This document shows positions 33,980 to 46,809 of a stretch of DNA of 64,000 bases, in pieces. Numbering within the stretch: the first letter of the stretch is position 1; each line of letters begins with the position of its first letter. Under the pieces are notes generated by a model. It was not told the origin of the DNA, made no database searches, and was given only the letters and a program-made list of their open reading frames with translations. Where the stretch lies: assembly GCA_947683425.1 (NCBI GenBank), contig CANTUQ010000043.1:7635501-7699500 (forward strand). The letters run 5' to 3'. Made by a program: the position numbers and the translations under genes. This DNA is from Excoecaria cochinchinensis (lineage: Eukaryota; Streptophyta; Magnoliopsida; Malpighiales; Euphorbiaceae).

Positions 33980-34848
33980 CCTCAAATTTTGATTTGATGA
34001 ATGAAGGTAGATGATATATGTCCTTGTCTTGATTTAGAAAAATAAGATTAGAAAAATAAAATACTGAAGAGAAATTTTATCTCAAAAATAAATAATTAAT
34101 TTATTTGTCTCAAAAAAGATATTGTTAAATAAAAAGAAGAAAATTCCAAAAAACAAAAATTGTTCTTTTTGCCTTAAGAATTAACTTGAAAAAAAATAAA
34201 TTGAAATATTTGGAGAATTTTTCTTGAAGAAGAAAAAGAAGAAGAATAAGAAAATATTTTTCTTAAGAAAAATCCCTCTTTTTCTCTGTTAAAAAACCCC
34301 TTTTGTACCTCAAAATAAATCAATTTTTAATAAAGAAATTAAAACAATTTAATTCCCATTAACATTAAAAAAAAAATTGAGTAATTTGAAGGGTTAGAAG
34401 ACAAAAAGGATTTTAAAATTAAATTCTACAAAAATAAAGAGTAAAAAACATGAATTTTGGGCCAAAAATGCCAAAAGGCTGCTGGAGGGGCGACAGGCGC
34501 GCGGTAGAGGCTAGCGATGCTCGTCGCCGTGAGCCAGGCACTCGCGGCTCTGCACGGGGGCTAGGGACACCCGCGCGCGCGCCCAGTGCACTGCCACAGG
34601 ACAACACTCGCAAATTTTTTTTTAAAATTTTTGCTAAAACACTATAATTTCAAAACTCACTTTTTATCTTAAAATAATTTTTAATACATTTTCAAAATAT
34701 TTTTAAAACACATTTTTATTTATTTTTAATAAATCAATTTGATAAGAAAATCATCACTTCCAACTTTCATTTTTACATATAAATAGGCACACTTAATTTA
34801 ATCATTGGGTAATCCTGATCTAGGCTGTTTCGGGACCCGGTGTCTATA
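33980..34848 (-). repeat. 3' LTR of C, right part
   Basis: AT-rich. The LTR's sense start is at 34848, reading TATAGACACCGGGTCC on the minus strand; D starts TGTAGACAACAAGTCC, so C's terminal TG has become TA. A CG-rich cluster (about 34478-34606) stands out in the otherwise A/T sequence. Confidence 0.85.
34478..34606. repeat. CG-rich cluster in LTR C
   Basis: About 130 bp rich in CGCG, GCGAC and GTCGCC words, flanked by sequence that is mostly A and T. It includes GGCGACAGGCGCGCGG and a run of CCGCGCGCGCGCCC. The dyads are less regular than in B. D has its counterpart at 47040-47140. Confidence 0.65.
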
Positions 34849-34984
34849 GTTGCCCCAAATTTTGGGGAGATTAGTGCACAGGTGCCTAGGTGAGCCAAAA
34901 TTCAAAAAAGGGAAAGAAGCGAATACCTGAGGCGGCCGTCTTTCCGGACTAGACGATGTTATTATGGTGGTTATTGCCATGTTA

Positions 34985-35890
34985 TCGGCGTATTATCCTT
35001 TGTTGAAGCGGTAGTACCGTGATCGTGCTAACCCTCTGTGGAGTGGTAGTGCCGTCATCATGCTAACCCTTCTGAAGTGGTAGTGCCGTGGTCGTGCTAA
35101 CCTTCCGTAAAATGGTAGTGCCACCATCGTTATAACTCCTCTAAGATGTGAAGCAGTAGTGCCGTGATCGTGTTAACCCTCCGTGGAGTGGTAGTGCCGT
35201 CATCTTGCTAACCCTTCTGAAGTGGTAGAACTGTGGTCATGCTAACCTTCCGTAGATTAATAGTGCCGCCATCATGCTAACCCTTTTGAGATGTGAAGCG
35301 GTAGTACCGCGATCATGCTAACCTCCGTGGAGTAGTAGTGTCGTCATCGTGCTAACCCTTCTGAAGTGGTAGTGCCATGGTCGTGCTAACCTTCCGTAGA
35401 ATGGTAGTGCCGCCATCGTGCTAACCCTTCTCAGATGTGAAGCGGTAGTGCCGTGATCGTGCTAACCCTCCGTGGAGTGGTAGTGCCGTCATCGTGCTAA
35501 CCCTTCTGAAGTGGTAGTGCCGTGGTCGTGCTAACATTCCTTAGAATGGTAGTGCCGCCATCATGCTAACCCTTCTGCGATTTGAAGTGGTAGTGTTGTG
35601 ATCGTGCTAACCTTCCATGGAATGATAGTGCCGTCATCGTGCTAACCCTTCCGAAGTGGTAGTGCCATGGTCGTGCTAACCTTTCGTGGAATGGTAGTGC
35701 AGCCATCATGCTAACCATTCTGAGATTTGAAGCGGTAGTGCCATGATCGTACTAACCCTCCGTGGAGTGGTAGTGCCGTCATCGTGCTAACCCTTTTATG
35801 ATTTGAAGTGGTAATGTCGTGATTGTGCTAACCCTCCGTGGAGTGGTGGTGCCGTCATCGTGCTAACCCTTTTGAGACGTGAAGCGGTGC
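34985..35890. repeat. 3' tandem repeat of C (about 145 bp, four subunits)
   Basis: Monomers of about 36 bp like GTAGTGCCGTGATCGTGCTA, ordered in fours; GATGTGAAGCGGTAG marks each higher-order unit (about 35145, 35290, 35434, 35580, 35725). It lies between the polypurine tract and the rest of the interior. The same array is in D, inverted (63460-64000). Confidence 0.85.
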
Positions 35891-36075
35891 CCTTTGTGAG
35901 CCCTTTGGTTGATTGCCCTCTGAGAGGTCTTTGGTTGATTGCCCCCTAAGAGGTCTTTGGTTGATGCTTGGATTGATGCTTGAACTGATGTTTGGATTGA
36001 TGTCCTTTTGGTTGGTTGCCCCCTTAGAGGTCTTTGGTTGATGCTTGAACTGATGTTTGGATTGATGTCGTCACT
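35891..36075. repeat. Second short tandem repeat of C
   Basis: Repeats of GAGGTCTTTGGTTGATTGCC and GATGTTTGGATTGATG words. The inverted counterpart in D is 63105-63455, with more copies. Confidence 0.75.
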
Positions 36076-36239
36076 CGCCTGCTGCCGGTGTCCGCACCGA
36101 ATCTCTCTTTTTGCAAAATTGGAAAGCCAAATATGCAGGAAAAAAATAGTGAGCATGCACGTGGAATGTATGTGTTTTGCAGAAATGCAGGATAAGAATT
36201 CATCTAAGTGGACTAAGACGTGATAGCCGGTCTGGCTGC

Positions 36240-36600
36240 AATTTGCAATAGGATCGATGCCTTTTGAAGCTGCTTTTGAATTTCATGCCTTTGGGGTTGT
36301 GAGATTCTCATCTGATACCTGTAGTCAATTTTTTAAAGGTAGTGCACCGCTTGTGGATTTTCACACTAGCTTTTCTTAGCGAGAAATGCGTCATTTGCGG
36401 ATTTTCACATAACCTTGTGCCTTATTTTTGCCTGGAATAGACCCAACCCAATCCAGTGGCTTTTCTTTTATTTTTTTTTTTTGAAGGATAGACTGCCTTT
36501 TTCTAGGTTTTCACCCTATCCCTTTGCCTAACTTTTTCTTAGAGCGCCAATTACGGTTTTCATCTCTAACGGCTCTTTTTTTTTTTTTGCAGATTGGTTG
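36240..36600 (+). pseudogene. Relic of the antisense gene in C (intron and exon 2 start)
   Basis: On the plus strand, that is antisense to C. AAAGGTAGTGC...GGATTTTCACACTAGC matches the intron of B's antisense gene, with two further GGTTTTCA-type words. It ends in a T tract and GCAG at about 36593, followed by ATTGGTTGAAGCTG as the start of exon 2. Exon 1 is not recognisable. No long frame remains. Confidence 0.6.
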
Positions 36601-37946
36601 AAGCTGTTGCCAAAAATCTTTCAGGCGTGATCAGCATGTACTTAAATCTTAGATCATGGTTGTATGAGCTTGATTCTTATCATGAAGGTGCTGTAGAATT
36701 GGTTTCACAATTGGCAGAAGAATGCATCAGCTGAAGGGCCCCAGTAGCGAGAAAAGCATAGGGCAGATAGTAACAATTGCTACCTTCATGTCGGAACTAG
36801 ACAATTTTGAGTATGCAAAATTAACTGCTCTGACCACATCAATATTGCATAAATGCATATGTTTCAATTTGATTTTGTGACACATGATCATTATTTGGCT
36901 TTAACTCAAAGAATATAAGACTTCATCTAATCTCGGGATAAATCTTGAAATCATCAAACTCCTATTATTAACCAACTCTCACAGGTTTTCATGGTTGAAA
37001 ATTTTCTCTCTGCCCTTAATTTTTTCCCAGGATGCTCTTTTTTTTTAAGCAAATAGATGCAACGTTAGGGACGAGACTCAACTCAAATTCATAAATGCAC
37101 TTGTGGCTCCCCGCTTGAAGCTCAAGAAACACCATATGCCTCTTCCTACATACCGAACCTTATTAAAAGGTCATCTCCGCTGATTAGATAAGACTGAACT
37201 AAGAATCAAAAGGTCTTACTTTAGTTGTAGCGTTAGGCTAAGGTAGATGGCTATCAGAGGAAGATCAGGTTGCTAGAGAAAAATGGCCGTAATATTTACT
37301 CGACTGATGGGAGGACCATTCTCAGCTCAGTTATGTACTATAAAGGTATTCTTGAATTTGGGTTTGTTAATACTTTAGCTCATCAAGCTCAGAATAACAA
37401 TCAATTAAAAAGATAACCACAGAAACTCATCAAGGGGTTACTATCTTGAGCTCTACTTCTTTTTCCTTTTTTTTCTTTTTGTCTTTCTTTGTTCATTGCT
37501 TTTTCTCCTATCTCTTTTTGTTTTCTTTTTTTTTTTGCACTAGCTCATGTCTTTCCGCATGACTAAAACCCTCTTCTCGAAGTTTAAACTCATTCTTATC
37601 AGGGCAATTTTTGATAACCCAAACAATTGTCAATGATGTACATCCATCCTTACTAGAGTGGCCATTCTTCTAAGGGGAGGCAAAAATCATTTTAGGAGGG
37701 TAGTTTCAACATGTGTAATAACAAAATCGGTACGCATTTATCATACCCACATAAAGACTCAACGGGCTAGCAAGTGATTGCGAAATAAAGGTAGAAAACT
37801 GTCACTTAGAGAGCTAAATCATTTTCTAGGTTCCGTCTTATCTAGGGATCGCTTTGACGAGTAATCAAGAAGGTTCTAGTGCTCTTAGTGAGTTTTCATT
37901 CAATCCCCTAATTGCATCTAGTTTTTTTTTTCACTATTTTCTATTT
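36601..37946. other. Decayed spacer of C
   Basis: Partly alignable by eye with D 61450-62520 (inverted). It includes AATTCTACAGCACC- and GTCAGAGCAGT-type blocks that correspond to the antisense-gene 3' part. Poly-pyrimidine stretches near 37450-37540. No intact gene. Confidence 0.5.
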
Positions 37947-38240
37947 TTATTTTCTCTTTTTATTTTTAGCGCTTAGAATTTTCCTCTCTTCAGGAGTTAT
38001 ATCAGATGCTATCAAGATTTTTTTTGGGTTTTCCAAAGTTCCAAGATTAAATGTAATCGTATTAATTGAATTAATATCAAAAAATGAATGCATCGTGATC
38101 ATGAGAAATGAAATCATTAGAGACACTATACAAACATGCAAGATTGTTCATTTTATTAAAATAACCAACATTGCAAATATTGTCATAAAAAGTTCTTGGA
38201 ATAAAAAGCAACAAAAGAAAACATAATCTTCTCCTCTGAT
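37947..38240 (-). pseudogene. Pre-RT shred of pol in C
   Basis: The minus-strand translation has FNLGTLENPKKILIASDITP, matching B at about 8955-9020. It follows directly on the end of gag and stops before the RT domain. The whole of RT to integrase is missing. Confidence 0.75.
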
Positions 38241-39656
38241 CACATTCACGGTGGGGGACTACATTATAGCCTTCCCTCTTCTTCTTCTCTCTCTTCTCAG
38301 GGTCAGTGATCTCCTTGGAATCAATAAGATCTTTAATTTTATTCCTCAAGGTTCAGCAGTAATCTGTTAAATGCCCAGTGTGCTGATGGTAAGCGCAGTA
38401 TTGATCATCTCTATGCCCCGGCTTTCCTTGATCCATGGCAGGCCTAGGTGGCAATGGTCTCAGCTTGCCTTCCTTTGTCAATTTCTCCAATATCCAAGAC
38501 AGAGAGCGGCCCAAATTAGAGTAGTACCTCTGACCCTGTCCAACCTCGGTGGCTGAAACCTCGGCCGTCTTACCACTTCTATTATTACTGCTTCCAGCAC
38601 CACCTAATTTATACCCTGATTGGTTGTCATAACCTTTCCCAACAAAGTTATTTTAGCTTGCTTTCTTTGCTAAGTAAGCCCCCTCAGCCTCTACAGCAAT
38701 TTCCTTAAGCGACTCCCAGTCTCTGAACCCTTTAAAGCTGAGCAAGTCCCTCAAGTAAGGGCAAGAGTTCCTGATAAATAGCCTGATTTGGTCAGCAGTG
38801 TCAGGCTTTCTCTTCATCTCCATGACACTATTTCTCCATCTTGTAAGGTATTCATGGAACGACTCACCATCCTTTTGCTGTAAAAGCTCAAGGTCCTTTA
38901 AGGTGACCTCTATTCTGGTGTTGCAGTTATACTGCCTGATAAACTCCTCAGTCAAAAGGTCCCAATCTTCCTTGGACCTCCTGTCTAACCCATGGTACCA
39001 GTCCACAGCCAGACCCACCAAACTAAGGCCGAAATATTCCACCTTCTATTTTTTGGCCAACCCTGTGCCTTTCATCACCAGGGTATACTGCTTAATATGT
39101 GTAGATGGATCCGAAGTACTATCGAACTTCGGCAGCTCAAGCATCTTGAACCTTTGGGGCAACTACTCTTCATCCCCCATATCTCTATCTTCGGGGTTGA
39201 TCCCCTTTTCGGCTGATAGCATACTGGTGATTGCCTCAATCTGTCGCCTCATCCCTTTCATTGCCTCATCTTCTGCCCTATCACAACTTGAGGCGCTATT
39301 GCCTCCTAATCTCTTTCCTACAATACAAAGTCCTCCTCGGGATTGGGGATCCTTGCCCTTCTTGGCTCAATTGGCACTACAACTCCATGCTCATTAACGG
39401 GTTGGTGGACAACATTATTAACAAGAGGAGCCTCCTCGCGAGCAGGCGGTTCACCTTGCCCCCCAGTATGGACTATCGATGGTTGTGGAGCAGCAGGTGG
39501 TTGTGCAGCAGGAGGATGAGCAACCCTATCGGCCATGGCGGCCATCATTTCTAACATTCTCTGCTCAAAATCCTCTAGTCTCCTAGCAAGATCTTGAGTG
39601 GTTAAAGCTCCGGTCTCCTCTGCCATTGATGATTCTATAGATGATTCCTTGGTCAT
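38241..39656 (-). pseudogene. Gag of element C
   Basis: Minus strand, start at 39656 or 39626 (MAEETGALTTQDLARRLEDF). The gag core is at about 39070-38650 (VDWYHGLDRRSKEDWDLLTE, QYNCNTRIEVTLKDLELLQQ). The zinc-like motif CAYHQHTGHLTDYC is at about 38400-38360, and the end EKREKKKREGYNVV at about 38270. It is broken by several stops and frame changes; one is TAG just before KVEYF, likely CAG. Very similar to D's gag. Confidence 0.85.
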
Positions 39657-40535
39657 TGAGAGTGGCTTAGAATTCTAATCAAACACTAATTCTATCAACC
39701 CAAGGGGCAGATCTATCCTCACCAGCTGACCATCAGAACCTCTAGTCAACTTAGGTGAATCTATAATGGCTGAAAGATTTGAACTGTTAGAATGATGCAT
39801 GAATGATATATACAATGCATGATCGTGTTGATGTAGCATAGACAATCACATACAAGCAGGTAGATCCTTCCAACCTTGTTGCTCCCACACACGAGGTAGT
39901 GTAGTCTCTTTCCTAGGTGGGCTTGACCCATGGGTCAGCGGGGAACCCAATGGGTGCGTATGGTGCGTGGTGGGAAACCAGCAGCATAACACTCTTATTT
40001 TAAAGCACATGCGTATGAGTCTTGGCCATTATGTATTTGGACTTTTCGAATAGACTAAAGATGGGCCCACCGGGGCATGAAAGCCTTTGATGAGTGTCCA
40101 GTTAATATGTTTGAATTTGTTCAATATATAAGGGCCCATGTAGCAAGCACATTGTTAGGGTGCATATCACCTAGTGGAGGTTTCTATTGCCATTATATGA
40201 GCTTTGGTCAAGGGTGGTGTTACTTTAAGTCTACCCAAGCATGGTCCCTGCCAATGGGTCTAGCTCATTATGAGTATAACAACCGATTGGGTCTCCATTT
40301 AATATACCATAAGGTACGAGGCTTGGGCCGGTGATTATGTTTAACACTTCCCCACATTGAGTGAACGTAGGGTCGTGCTTCGGGAACGCACCGGGGTTAA
40401 GAAAGGGACCAAACTAGCATAATTCTAAGGCTTTCGTATGGATGCAATGCAATTTTTCGAAAAAGAGATAGAATTTTAACTTTAAAAAACCCAATTATAT
40501 TATTACCTATGACAGTATCGGAGCAAAGTTTCAAA
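39657..40535 (-). other. 5' leader of C
   Basis: Inverted counterpart of the B and D leaders, with the shared blocks TTAACACTTCCCCACATTGA, AACGCACCGGGG and GGGTCTAGCTCAT. Noncoding. Confidence 0.7.
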
Positions 40536-40555
40536 GTCCCCAGTGGAGTCGCCAC
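40536..40555 (-). other. Primer-binding site of C
   Basis: Reverse complement reads GTGGCGACTCCACTGGGGAC, identical to the B site. Confidence 0.85.
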
Positions 40556-41046
40556 TGTGACGCGCGCGGACCCGACTGGTTTTCGAGATGCCCGCTTTTA
40601 GGGCCCGAGAGGGCTTTGCATCTTTTGATCTTGGGTAATCATGAGATATTTTGGACACCTCTTTCCAATAGAACACTGGAAAGATCATCTAATCCCATGA
40701 AGCCTTTAAGCACCTTTGAGATATTTTGGAGTTGCCACCCAATTTATAAGAAATTGGGAAAGTTTGTCCAACCTCGGAGGTCTTAAACCAGATAAGGTGT
40801 TCGGAACTTCACTCTTATTAATGCCTTAAGTTAAATTATAAATGAGGTTTTAGCAATTGAAATTCCATCTTTCATCTCATGCGATAAATTTAAAGCGCAT
40901 TTCAAGCATTTTTGGAAAAGCAGTAAAGAAAGCAATAAAGAATGTGATAAAAAATTACAAGTGAAAAAATGGGACAGAACAATCCCCCAAAATAAGAAAG
41001 GCATAAATGAATAAATGAATAGAATTGCCCCAAAATTAATTATAAG
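40556..41046 (-). repeat. 5' LTR of C, visible part
   Basis: Begins TGTGACGCGCGCGGACCC and matches the opposite LTR from 22691. It is cut after AATTATAAG by the start of LTR E. The remainder must lie right of the window. Confidence 0.85.
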
Positions 41047-41349
41047 TGTAACACCCCGATACCCCCGTTAGAAGGATACCGGGTCGCCACGACAAAACAC
41101 AACGATAAACATATATATTCATACATGCGCATAAGCGGAAGCATGCAAAGAAAAAAAAAGAGTAACTTAATACATTAAATATACATAACAAGAATATACA
41201 TTATCCGAATATTACATAATTACATGCCACTATATAAAAGATAATAATACATATACAAAAAAAAAATACAGGAGCTAAATACAAAATAAAACTCCAACTC
41301 CTAGTGGCCGACCCTGCAGATGTGCGATGCGAACCGAACAAATAAGCCA

Positions 41350-41396
41350 CCTACACTAGAAAACAATCCATGCTAAGTGATAATGCTTAGTGGGGA
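41350..41396 (-). promoter_or_regulatory. Double stem-loop module, LTR E
   Basis: Reverse complement reads CCCCACTAAGC...CACTTAGCATGG, then the second stem ending GTGTAGGTGG. Same position relative to the LTR end as in G, I and J. Confidence 0.6.
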
Positions 41397-43172
41397 GGAA
41401 CAAAGACACAATAGAACAAGTACACTAAACAGGAATATAATAAGTCATGCAAAAATGAATACGTACACATATCGAAATACTTACCATGGCAACACACGAG
41501 ATATCACATGCACGACATACCAAAATCATATCAAAACATAAACACTATTCCTAGCCACTCATTCAAATATAACACTACACTAAACATACACTCACACATC
41601 TCAAACATTAGCCTGAATCTCACTAGCTGTGGATACGGGAGCACTACACTACAGAGAATACTGCGAACAATATCAAAAGTGAGAGACCAAAGCCTCAATC
41701 ACACATTACACTACACTTTATCACTGTCAGAATGACCATCTCGGAGGTCAGCCGAAAGATCCAAACGGGTCCAACATAGGCAGCTGCACTCATGTATCCC
41801 TTTATAAGCATGCTTATCTATCCACTACCATGACACTTCAGGCTCAACTCACTCACTCTAAACACATCACTTGACAAGACCAACCCACAAGTCAAAACAC
41901 TAATCATAGCCATAATCACTAAGTCAAACCATGTCAGAATTAAAATCAAAACACTATCACACCAATAAACACTAACTCAAGGTATATAAGAAACAGGAAT
42001 CAAAACACTATTATATCAATGATATACACAATTCTAGAACTATAATATTAACAAGATATGAGAAAAAAACATGTGCCATGCAATGGCGATAAACCATCTA
42101 AAGTGAAACAAGAAGGCCATTTCGAAAAACTAGTTCAGAAAATAGGGCAGGCAGGAAGAATTTCTGTCACGATAGCGATAAGAAGTCACGCTAGCAACAG
42201 AAGTCAGAAATACGCTGCAGGGGAGAGGCTGAGCACAACTCGTGCTCTCTCTCTGTCACACCCCAAATTGGGCCTAGTCGGATTTGGCAAGTTAAGTCGG
42301 ATAAGTGATGGATATTTTGGTAATTTGTGCATGTGGAATTTGGATGATAAGGACCTAATTGAAGAGATAATTAAAGTTTGTAAGGAAAGAATTATGCTAG
42401 TGGGTAAAGTGCAAGTTTGTCAAAGGATTAAAGAGTAATACGACAAGATATTTTGGTTGGAGCCAATAGGAGGCTGCCATGTGCCTTGGTAGGTGGGCAA
42501 TTAGTGGGAAAAGAAGAAAAAGAAAAAGAATGAGAGGGAGGAGCAGATCACGTTTTACGTTCTGATCTCTCCTCTCCTCTTCCTTGCTCTTCTTTCTTTC
42601 CCTTTTCCCGTTTCTTGTTCTCCCTTCCTTGGCTGTGTGTGGATTGGTGTCTTGGTAGAGCTTGAAGTTTGCTTGAAGAGGTAAGTTGGGGTTAGGGTTT
42701 CCTGCATGTTCTTCTTCTTCCTTTTCTCCTGGTTTTGCTATTTTGAGTTAGGGTTTTTGGAAGAGTAATTTGTGGGTTTTTGTTTGTGCAAGCTTTGGGT
42801 TGCAAGAGGAAGCTTAAGGGCAAGGAAAGGAAGGAGGATTGAAGCTTGAAGTGTGGTTATGAAGCTAGGATTACAGGTTTGGGATTTTGTTTGAGAAATT
42901 TGCTTGAATTTGAACTTACTGTAATTTTTAGGATTTGTGTTCTTGAGAGACTGGAATATGTTTATGCCTTATTTTGGTTGTTTTGATTTCTGAATTAAGT
43001 TTTATTTATGCCATTTTTATTGTATGGGACATCTACTGGAAGGTAAGATGAGATTTGTATTGTTTTGAGTCATTTTGGAATTGATTTTTGGAGTTCTGTG
43101 AATTCTGGGAAATTCTGAGATCGGAAAATCATGATCCTGGTGAATTTCCCGTTTCCAGTATGTGTTTGTCGT

Positions 43173-43490
43173 GACCAGCCAAGAGAGGCCAGTCACGAGT
43201 GGTGACTACCAGTCACAACTCGTGACCAGCCAAGAGAGGCCAGTCACGAGTGGTGACTGCCAGTCACGACTCAAGACCAGCCAAGAGAGGCCAGTCACGA
43301 GTGGTGACTGCCAGTCACGACTCGTGCCCAGCCAAGAGAGGCCAGTCACGAGTGGTGACTGCCAGTCATGACTCGTGACCAGCCAAGAGAGGCCAGTCAT
43401 GAGTGGTGACTGCCAGTCACGACTCGTGACCAGCCAAGAGGAGAGGCCAATCACGTGTTGTGACTGCCAGTCACGATTCGTGACCGGCCA
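43173..43490. repeat. 51-bp tandem dyad repeat in LTR G
   Basis: Unit starts at 43173, 43224, 43275, 43326, 43377 and 43428, an exact 51-bp period. Each unit carries GTCACGAGTGGTGAC and GTCACGACTCGTGAC (the latter a perfect dyad around one base). Because 51 is a multiple of 3, long ORFs with a 17-residue repeat appear on both strands; they are artefacts. Confidence 0.95.
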
Positions 43491-43881
43491 ATCCTGTGCG
43501 TTTGGTCGGTCACCTCTGTTTGGCCTATTTTCTGAAAAATTTGCCCAGTTTAACTAAAAATGAATTTTATATCACTTCTGAATGGACTTATACTACTATA
43601 TGGTACATGTCATGCTTTTATATGCTTTTGTATGAGTAATACAACAATCTCTTCAGATGAAGTGTATATTGTATCACTCCATGATTAAGATTATGCGTCG
43701 TGAAGCATTGGCATAATATGGTTCCACATTTAATTCTAATATGTTTTAGAATATTGAATAGTGCTAAAGTGTGTTGATTGAATTATAATGCATGCTTTAT
43801 AATATGAATTGTATGAGGTAAGATTGATATTACGAACATATGTATTTGTCTATTAGACTCTGGATTATGCATGATGACCTA

Positions 43882-43884
<3 letters not shown>

Positions 43885-43919
<35 letters not shown>
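43885..43919. repeat. (TA)n microsatellite
   Basis: A run of TA dinucleotides in LTR G. Confidence 0.9.
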
Positions 43920-43920
<1 letters not shown>

Positions 43921-45487
43921 ATTTTGTGAATCGACTCATGATTTGGATGATGCATGGGGATAGTGTAAACTTATTTATATGCCTATTATACTCAGTATGG
44001 TGCATGATGAACTATGTCATGTGACTTGAAACATGCTTTCGCTTATGTATGACCTGCGAGAGTCAGTCTAGTGGATAGTTAGGCATGCCTAATAGAGTTC
44101 TTTAGCTGCAGCCTTTGGACGTTTGGACCCTGATCAGGTCCCCTGTGTGGTTCCTTGCGAACCTTTAATGTGTTTGGATCTTGTTTAAGGTCCCCTCAGA
44201 AAATGTTTTTGAATGTGAAAAATGATGTTGCTTTTCGATTCGTACACGTAAGGTACCGCCATGTGTACACTCGTTATCCACTATTTTGAGTTAGCAGGTA
44301 TTCTGTCTGTTTTGTCGAAAATGAACAAGCGAGTGTGATATTCGAATGAGCATGATTTTGGACATGTGAATCAATTATGTATCCGAATGTGATTATGAAT
44401 CTCTGAATGGGTTGGGTGTGACTTAAACGTGTGAGTTGGACATATTTATCTGTATATATATATATACGTATATCATATTGTGAATGTATTTGTATGCCAT
44501 CAGTTACGGATATAGGTACTGGAATTAAGACGTGCATGACTGTGACCACGATCTTTCAAATGCCATGAATATATTTTATTATGCTTATGAGAACGTGAAT
44601 CCGACTAGTTAGGTTATAAGCATATGAAATAATATGTACATGAATGTGAGCTTAAGTTACGGACTAATAGGGTTAATTAGTATGTATATGAATGTGAGTT
44701 CGTACTGTTAACTATTATGGTAGCATGTGAATTAGTATGCATGATAAGGCGATCTTGACTATTGAATGATCACATATGTATTATTTGGGGTGCAATGCAT
44801 GTGGATCGGCTTTGGTAAGTGTATGTGCAGTAATGGATGATGATGAGGCAAGTTAAAGTGTATAAGGATCTGATCTTGAGCTAGTCTATGCTCTGAATGT
44901 AATATTTTTCTATATGTTCCTTTTGTCTCAACTATTATAGTATCTTCGGCATGTTGTCATGTGTCTATGATTATGGCATGATATTTTATGTGATAGAGTC
45001 TTGCAGTGGAAGTGTAGTGTTTTGACGTATTCCCTTGGGTTCGGCTAGTGTGTGTACTATGACATGATATAAAGTAGGTTTAATTAGCTCGTGTTCTTTG
45101 CATAATAATTGTGTGCAGTATTGCATGGTAATCTTATAACATGTGAATGGGTTTTTAGTTAATGTATGAGTAATCGGTCATGATAATTGCACGTATAAAT
45201 GTCATGCCACTGTGAACGGTAAGGTGCTGATGTCCGATACCTTGGTAAGTATATGCATGTGAGATTGCATGTAGTTCTGCATGATGATACTTGTATCGTG
45301 TATGGTGTTATGTCTGCTTTGGCTTATTTTCGACATAAGTATATGGATATGAATGTGAGTTTTCGAATGAATGCCTTTCTATGCAAGCCTGATTATATAT
45401 GTGTTATGAATGTCTGTATTTGCCATTGTGAATGTGTTATGCCTTGACGACCATTGTGAATGGTCGTCCATATTGCTTGTGTGTTTT

Positions 45488-45534
45488 CCCCACTAAGCGT
45501 TTATCGCTTAGCACGGGTTCATTTCCCGTGCAGG
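45488..45534 (+). promoter_or_regulatory. Double stem-loop module, LTR G
   Basis: CCCCACTAAGCG-TTTAT-CGCTTAGC, then ACGGG-loop-CCCGTGCAGGT. The clearest copy, with fully paired stems. Confidence 0.7.
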
Positions 45535-46809
45535 TGGCAAGTTTGGTTCTGTTCGAGTCGCGCATCTGCAAGGTCGGCCACATTGGAGTTAGAAGTTTTG
45601 TATTTTGTTCAGCTTTTGTATTTGGGATCTTGTATTTCTATAACCTTCTGTATATGTAATTATTATGCAATCATCTTGATGTTATATTTCTGATGATGTA
45701 AGCGTTAAAATGCTTATGTATTAAGTTATTCCTCGGTTTTATTATTCGCCTTATGCTTCCGCTGATTGAAAGAGTGTATACATGTGTGTATGTGCTTATG
45801 TTTCCACGTAGTGCTTGTGAGTGTGTGAGTTAATGCATGACCAGCTTTTGCCCGCAAGGTAAGTTTTTAATTATTCCGCATGTATGCATGTATGATTATG
45901 TATGAATGTATGCTTCTGCATAGTGTATGTAAGCATGTATGTGAGTGAGCATCGGTAGCACTCTCCGGTGTCCTTCCAATGGGGACGTAAGGGGTGTTAC
46001 ACTCTCTCTCGCTCGTGATGGCCAAACTCATTCCGAGTCGTGCTGGCCATTCACGACTTGGACAGATCATTCCTGCACACTATGATGAGAATTGGAATAC
46101 GCGGTTCTGTTGCACTCGTGATAACATCGTACTCGCGATAGAATCGTGTTTTCCAATCCCAGCAAAAAAACAAAAAACACAAGGCTTTTCAAAATCACTT
46201 TCAAACTTACCCAAAGCCATATCTCATGCAAAATCATATAAAACATTACCTCCAAGACACTCAAAACATGCTCAATATCAAAATACACTCAATTTACACT
46301 AATTTTAACAATAAATTCAACTGAAAAATACAAAATACAGAACAAGAATATCAAGATCAGAACTTTCCCTAATTCATGCATTTTCACTACAAAACTCACA
46401 TACACTCATCTCAATCACTATCATGCAATACCATCAATCTCACTCACATTAACACATGCATATATACATATAAAACACTCAAAATTCCAGAATTCACACA
46501 CACAACACACACATGATCCAAGACATGCGAATAGGGCAAAACACTCCTAAACCTAGAAATCGCAGCTCAAAACCCTTTATCTTCTTCAAGTTAGAACCTT
46601 TCCTTGCCCTAGCTCTTCTTCTTGCCACCCAAATCTCGCACAAACAAACCCAAAAATTCTTAATCCAAAACCTTAGATTCCCAAAAATCTCAAGAAAAAC
46701 AAGAATGAGAAGAAAATCAGAGTACATGCAACCCAAAACCAAACACTTACCTCTGCAAAACACCTCTCAAACTATACCAAACTAGCTCCAGCTCACAACA
46801 CCACACAAC

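Larger units (their letters stand above)
22691..41046 (-). mobile_element. Element C: pol-less Tat element, minus strand, nested
   Basis: The 3' LTR (left) is 22691-24407 plus 33980-34848, split by element H. The interior is 34849-40555. The 5' LTR (right) is seen only as 40556-41046, where element E interrupts it; the rest is outside the window. The interior has a primer site, leader, gag, a shred of the pre-RT region, a relic of the antisense-gene intron and two kinds of tandem repeat. RT, RNase H and integrase are absent. Order and content match D, so both belong to one non-autonomous subfamily that needs proteins from a B-like element (inference). Confidence 0.85.
42254..46001 (+). mobile_element. 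Solo LTR G (Tekay-like)
   Basis: 3748 bp, starts TGTCACACCCC and ends GGGGTGTTACA, with CTCTC on both sides (42249-42253, 46002-46006; the site is simple sequence, so the duplication is weakly supported). No primer site, polypurine tract or coding sequence inside. It carries a splice-donor-like GGTAAGTTGG (near 42681), a 51-bp dyad repeat (43173-43490), the GGCATGCC module (44046-44112), TATCCACTA...TAGCAGGT (about 44274-44300), a GACCATTGTGAATGGTCGTCC dyad (about 45449-45469) and the double stem-loop (45488-45534). This is the same order as H, so I infer a Tekay-type LTR left after recombination. Confidence 0.85.
41047..46809 (-). mobile_element. LTR family E, minus-oriented, split by G and D
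   Basis: Starts TGTAACACCCCGATACCCCC (reversed LTR end). The E sequence is 41047-42253 and 46002-46809, about 2.0 kb visible. In its sense direction it has a CG-rich stretch (46010-46140 and 42165-42245), then the AAGCATGCTTAT module (about 41790-41850), then the double stem-loop (41350-41396). G was inserted within the CG-rich stretch. Element D begins at 46810. No internal region of E is seen. Confidence 0.75.

Noticed and set aside
34985..35890. CRISPR-like regular repeats
   Set aside because: Adjacent tandem monomers without unique spacers, in a plant retroelement 3' region.
37100..37900. Possible host gene in the C spacer
   Set aside because: No sustained frame; partial similarity to the D spacer shows it is retroelement sequence.
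43162..43454. ORFs with a 17-residue repeat (TSQERPVTSGDCQSRLV type) on both strands
   Set aside because: The 51-bp tandem repeat is a multiple of three, so frames stay open by chance; it lies inside a solo LTR.
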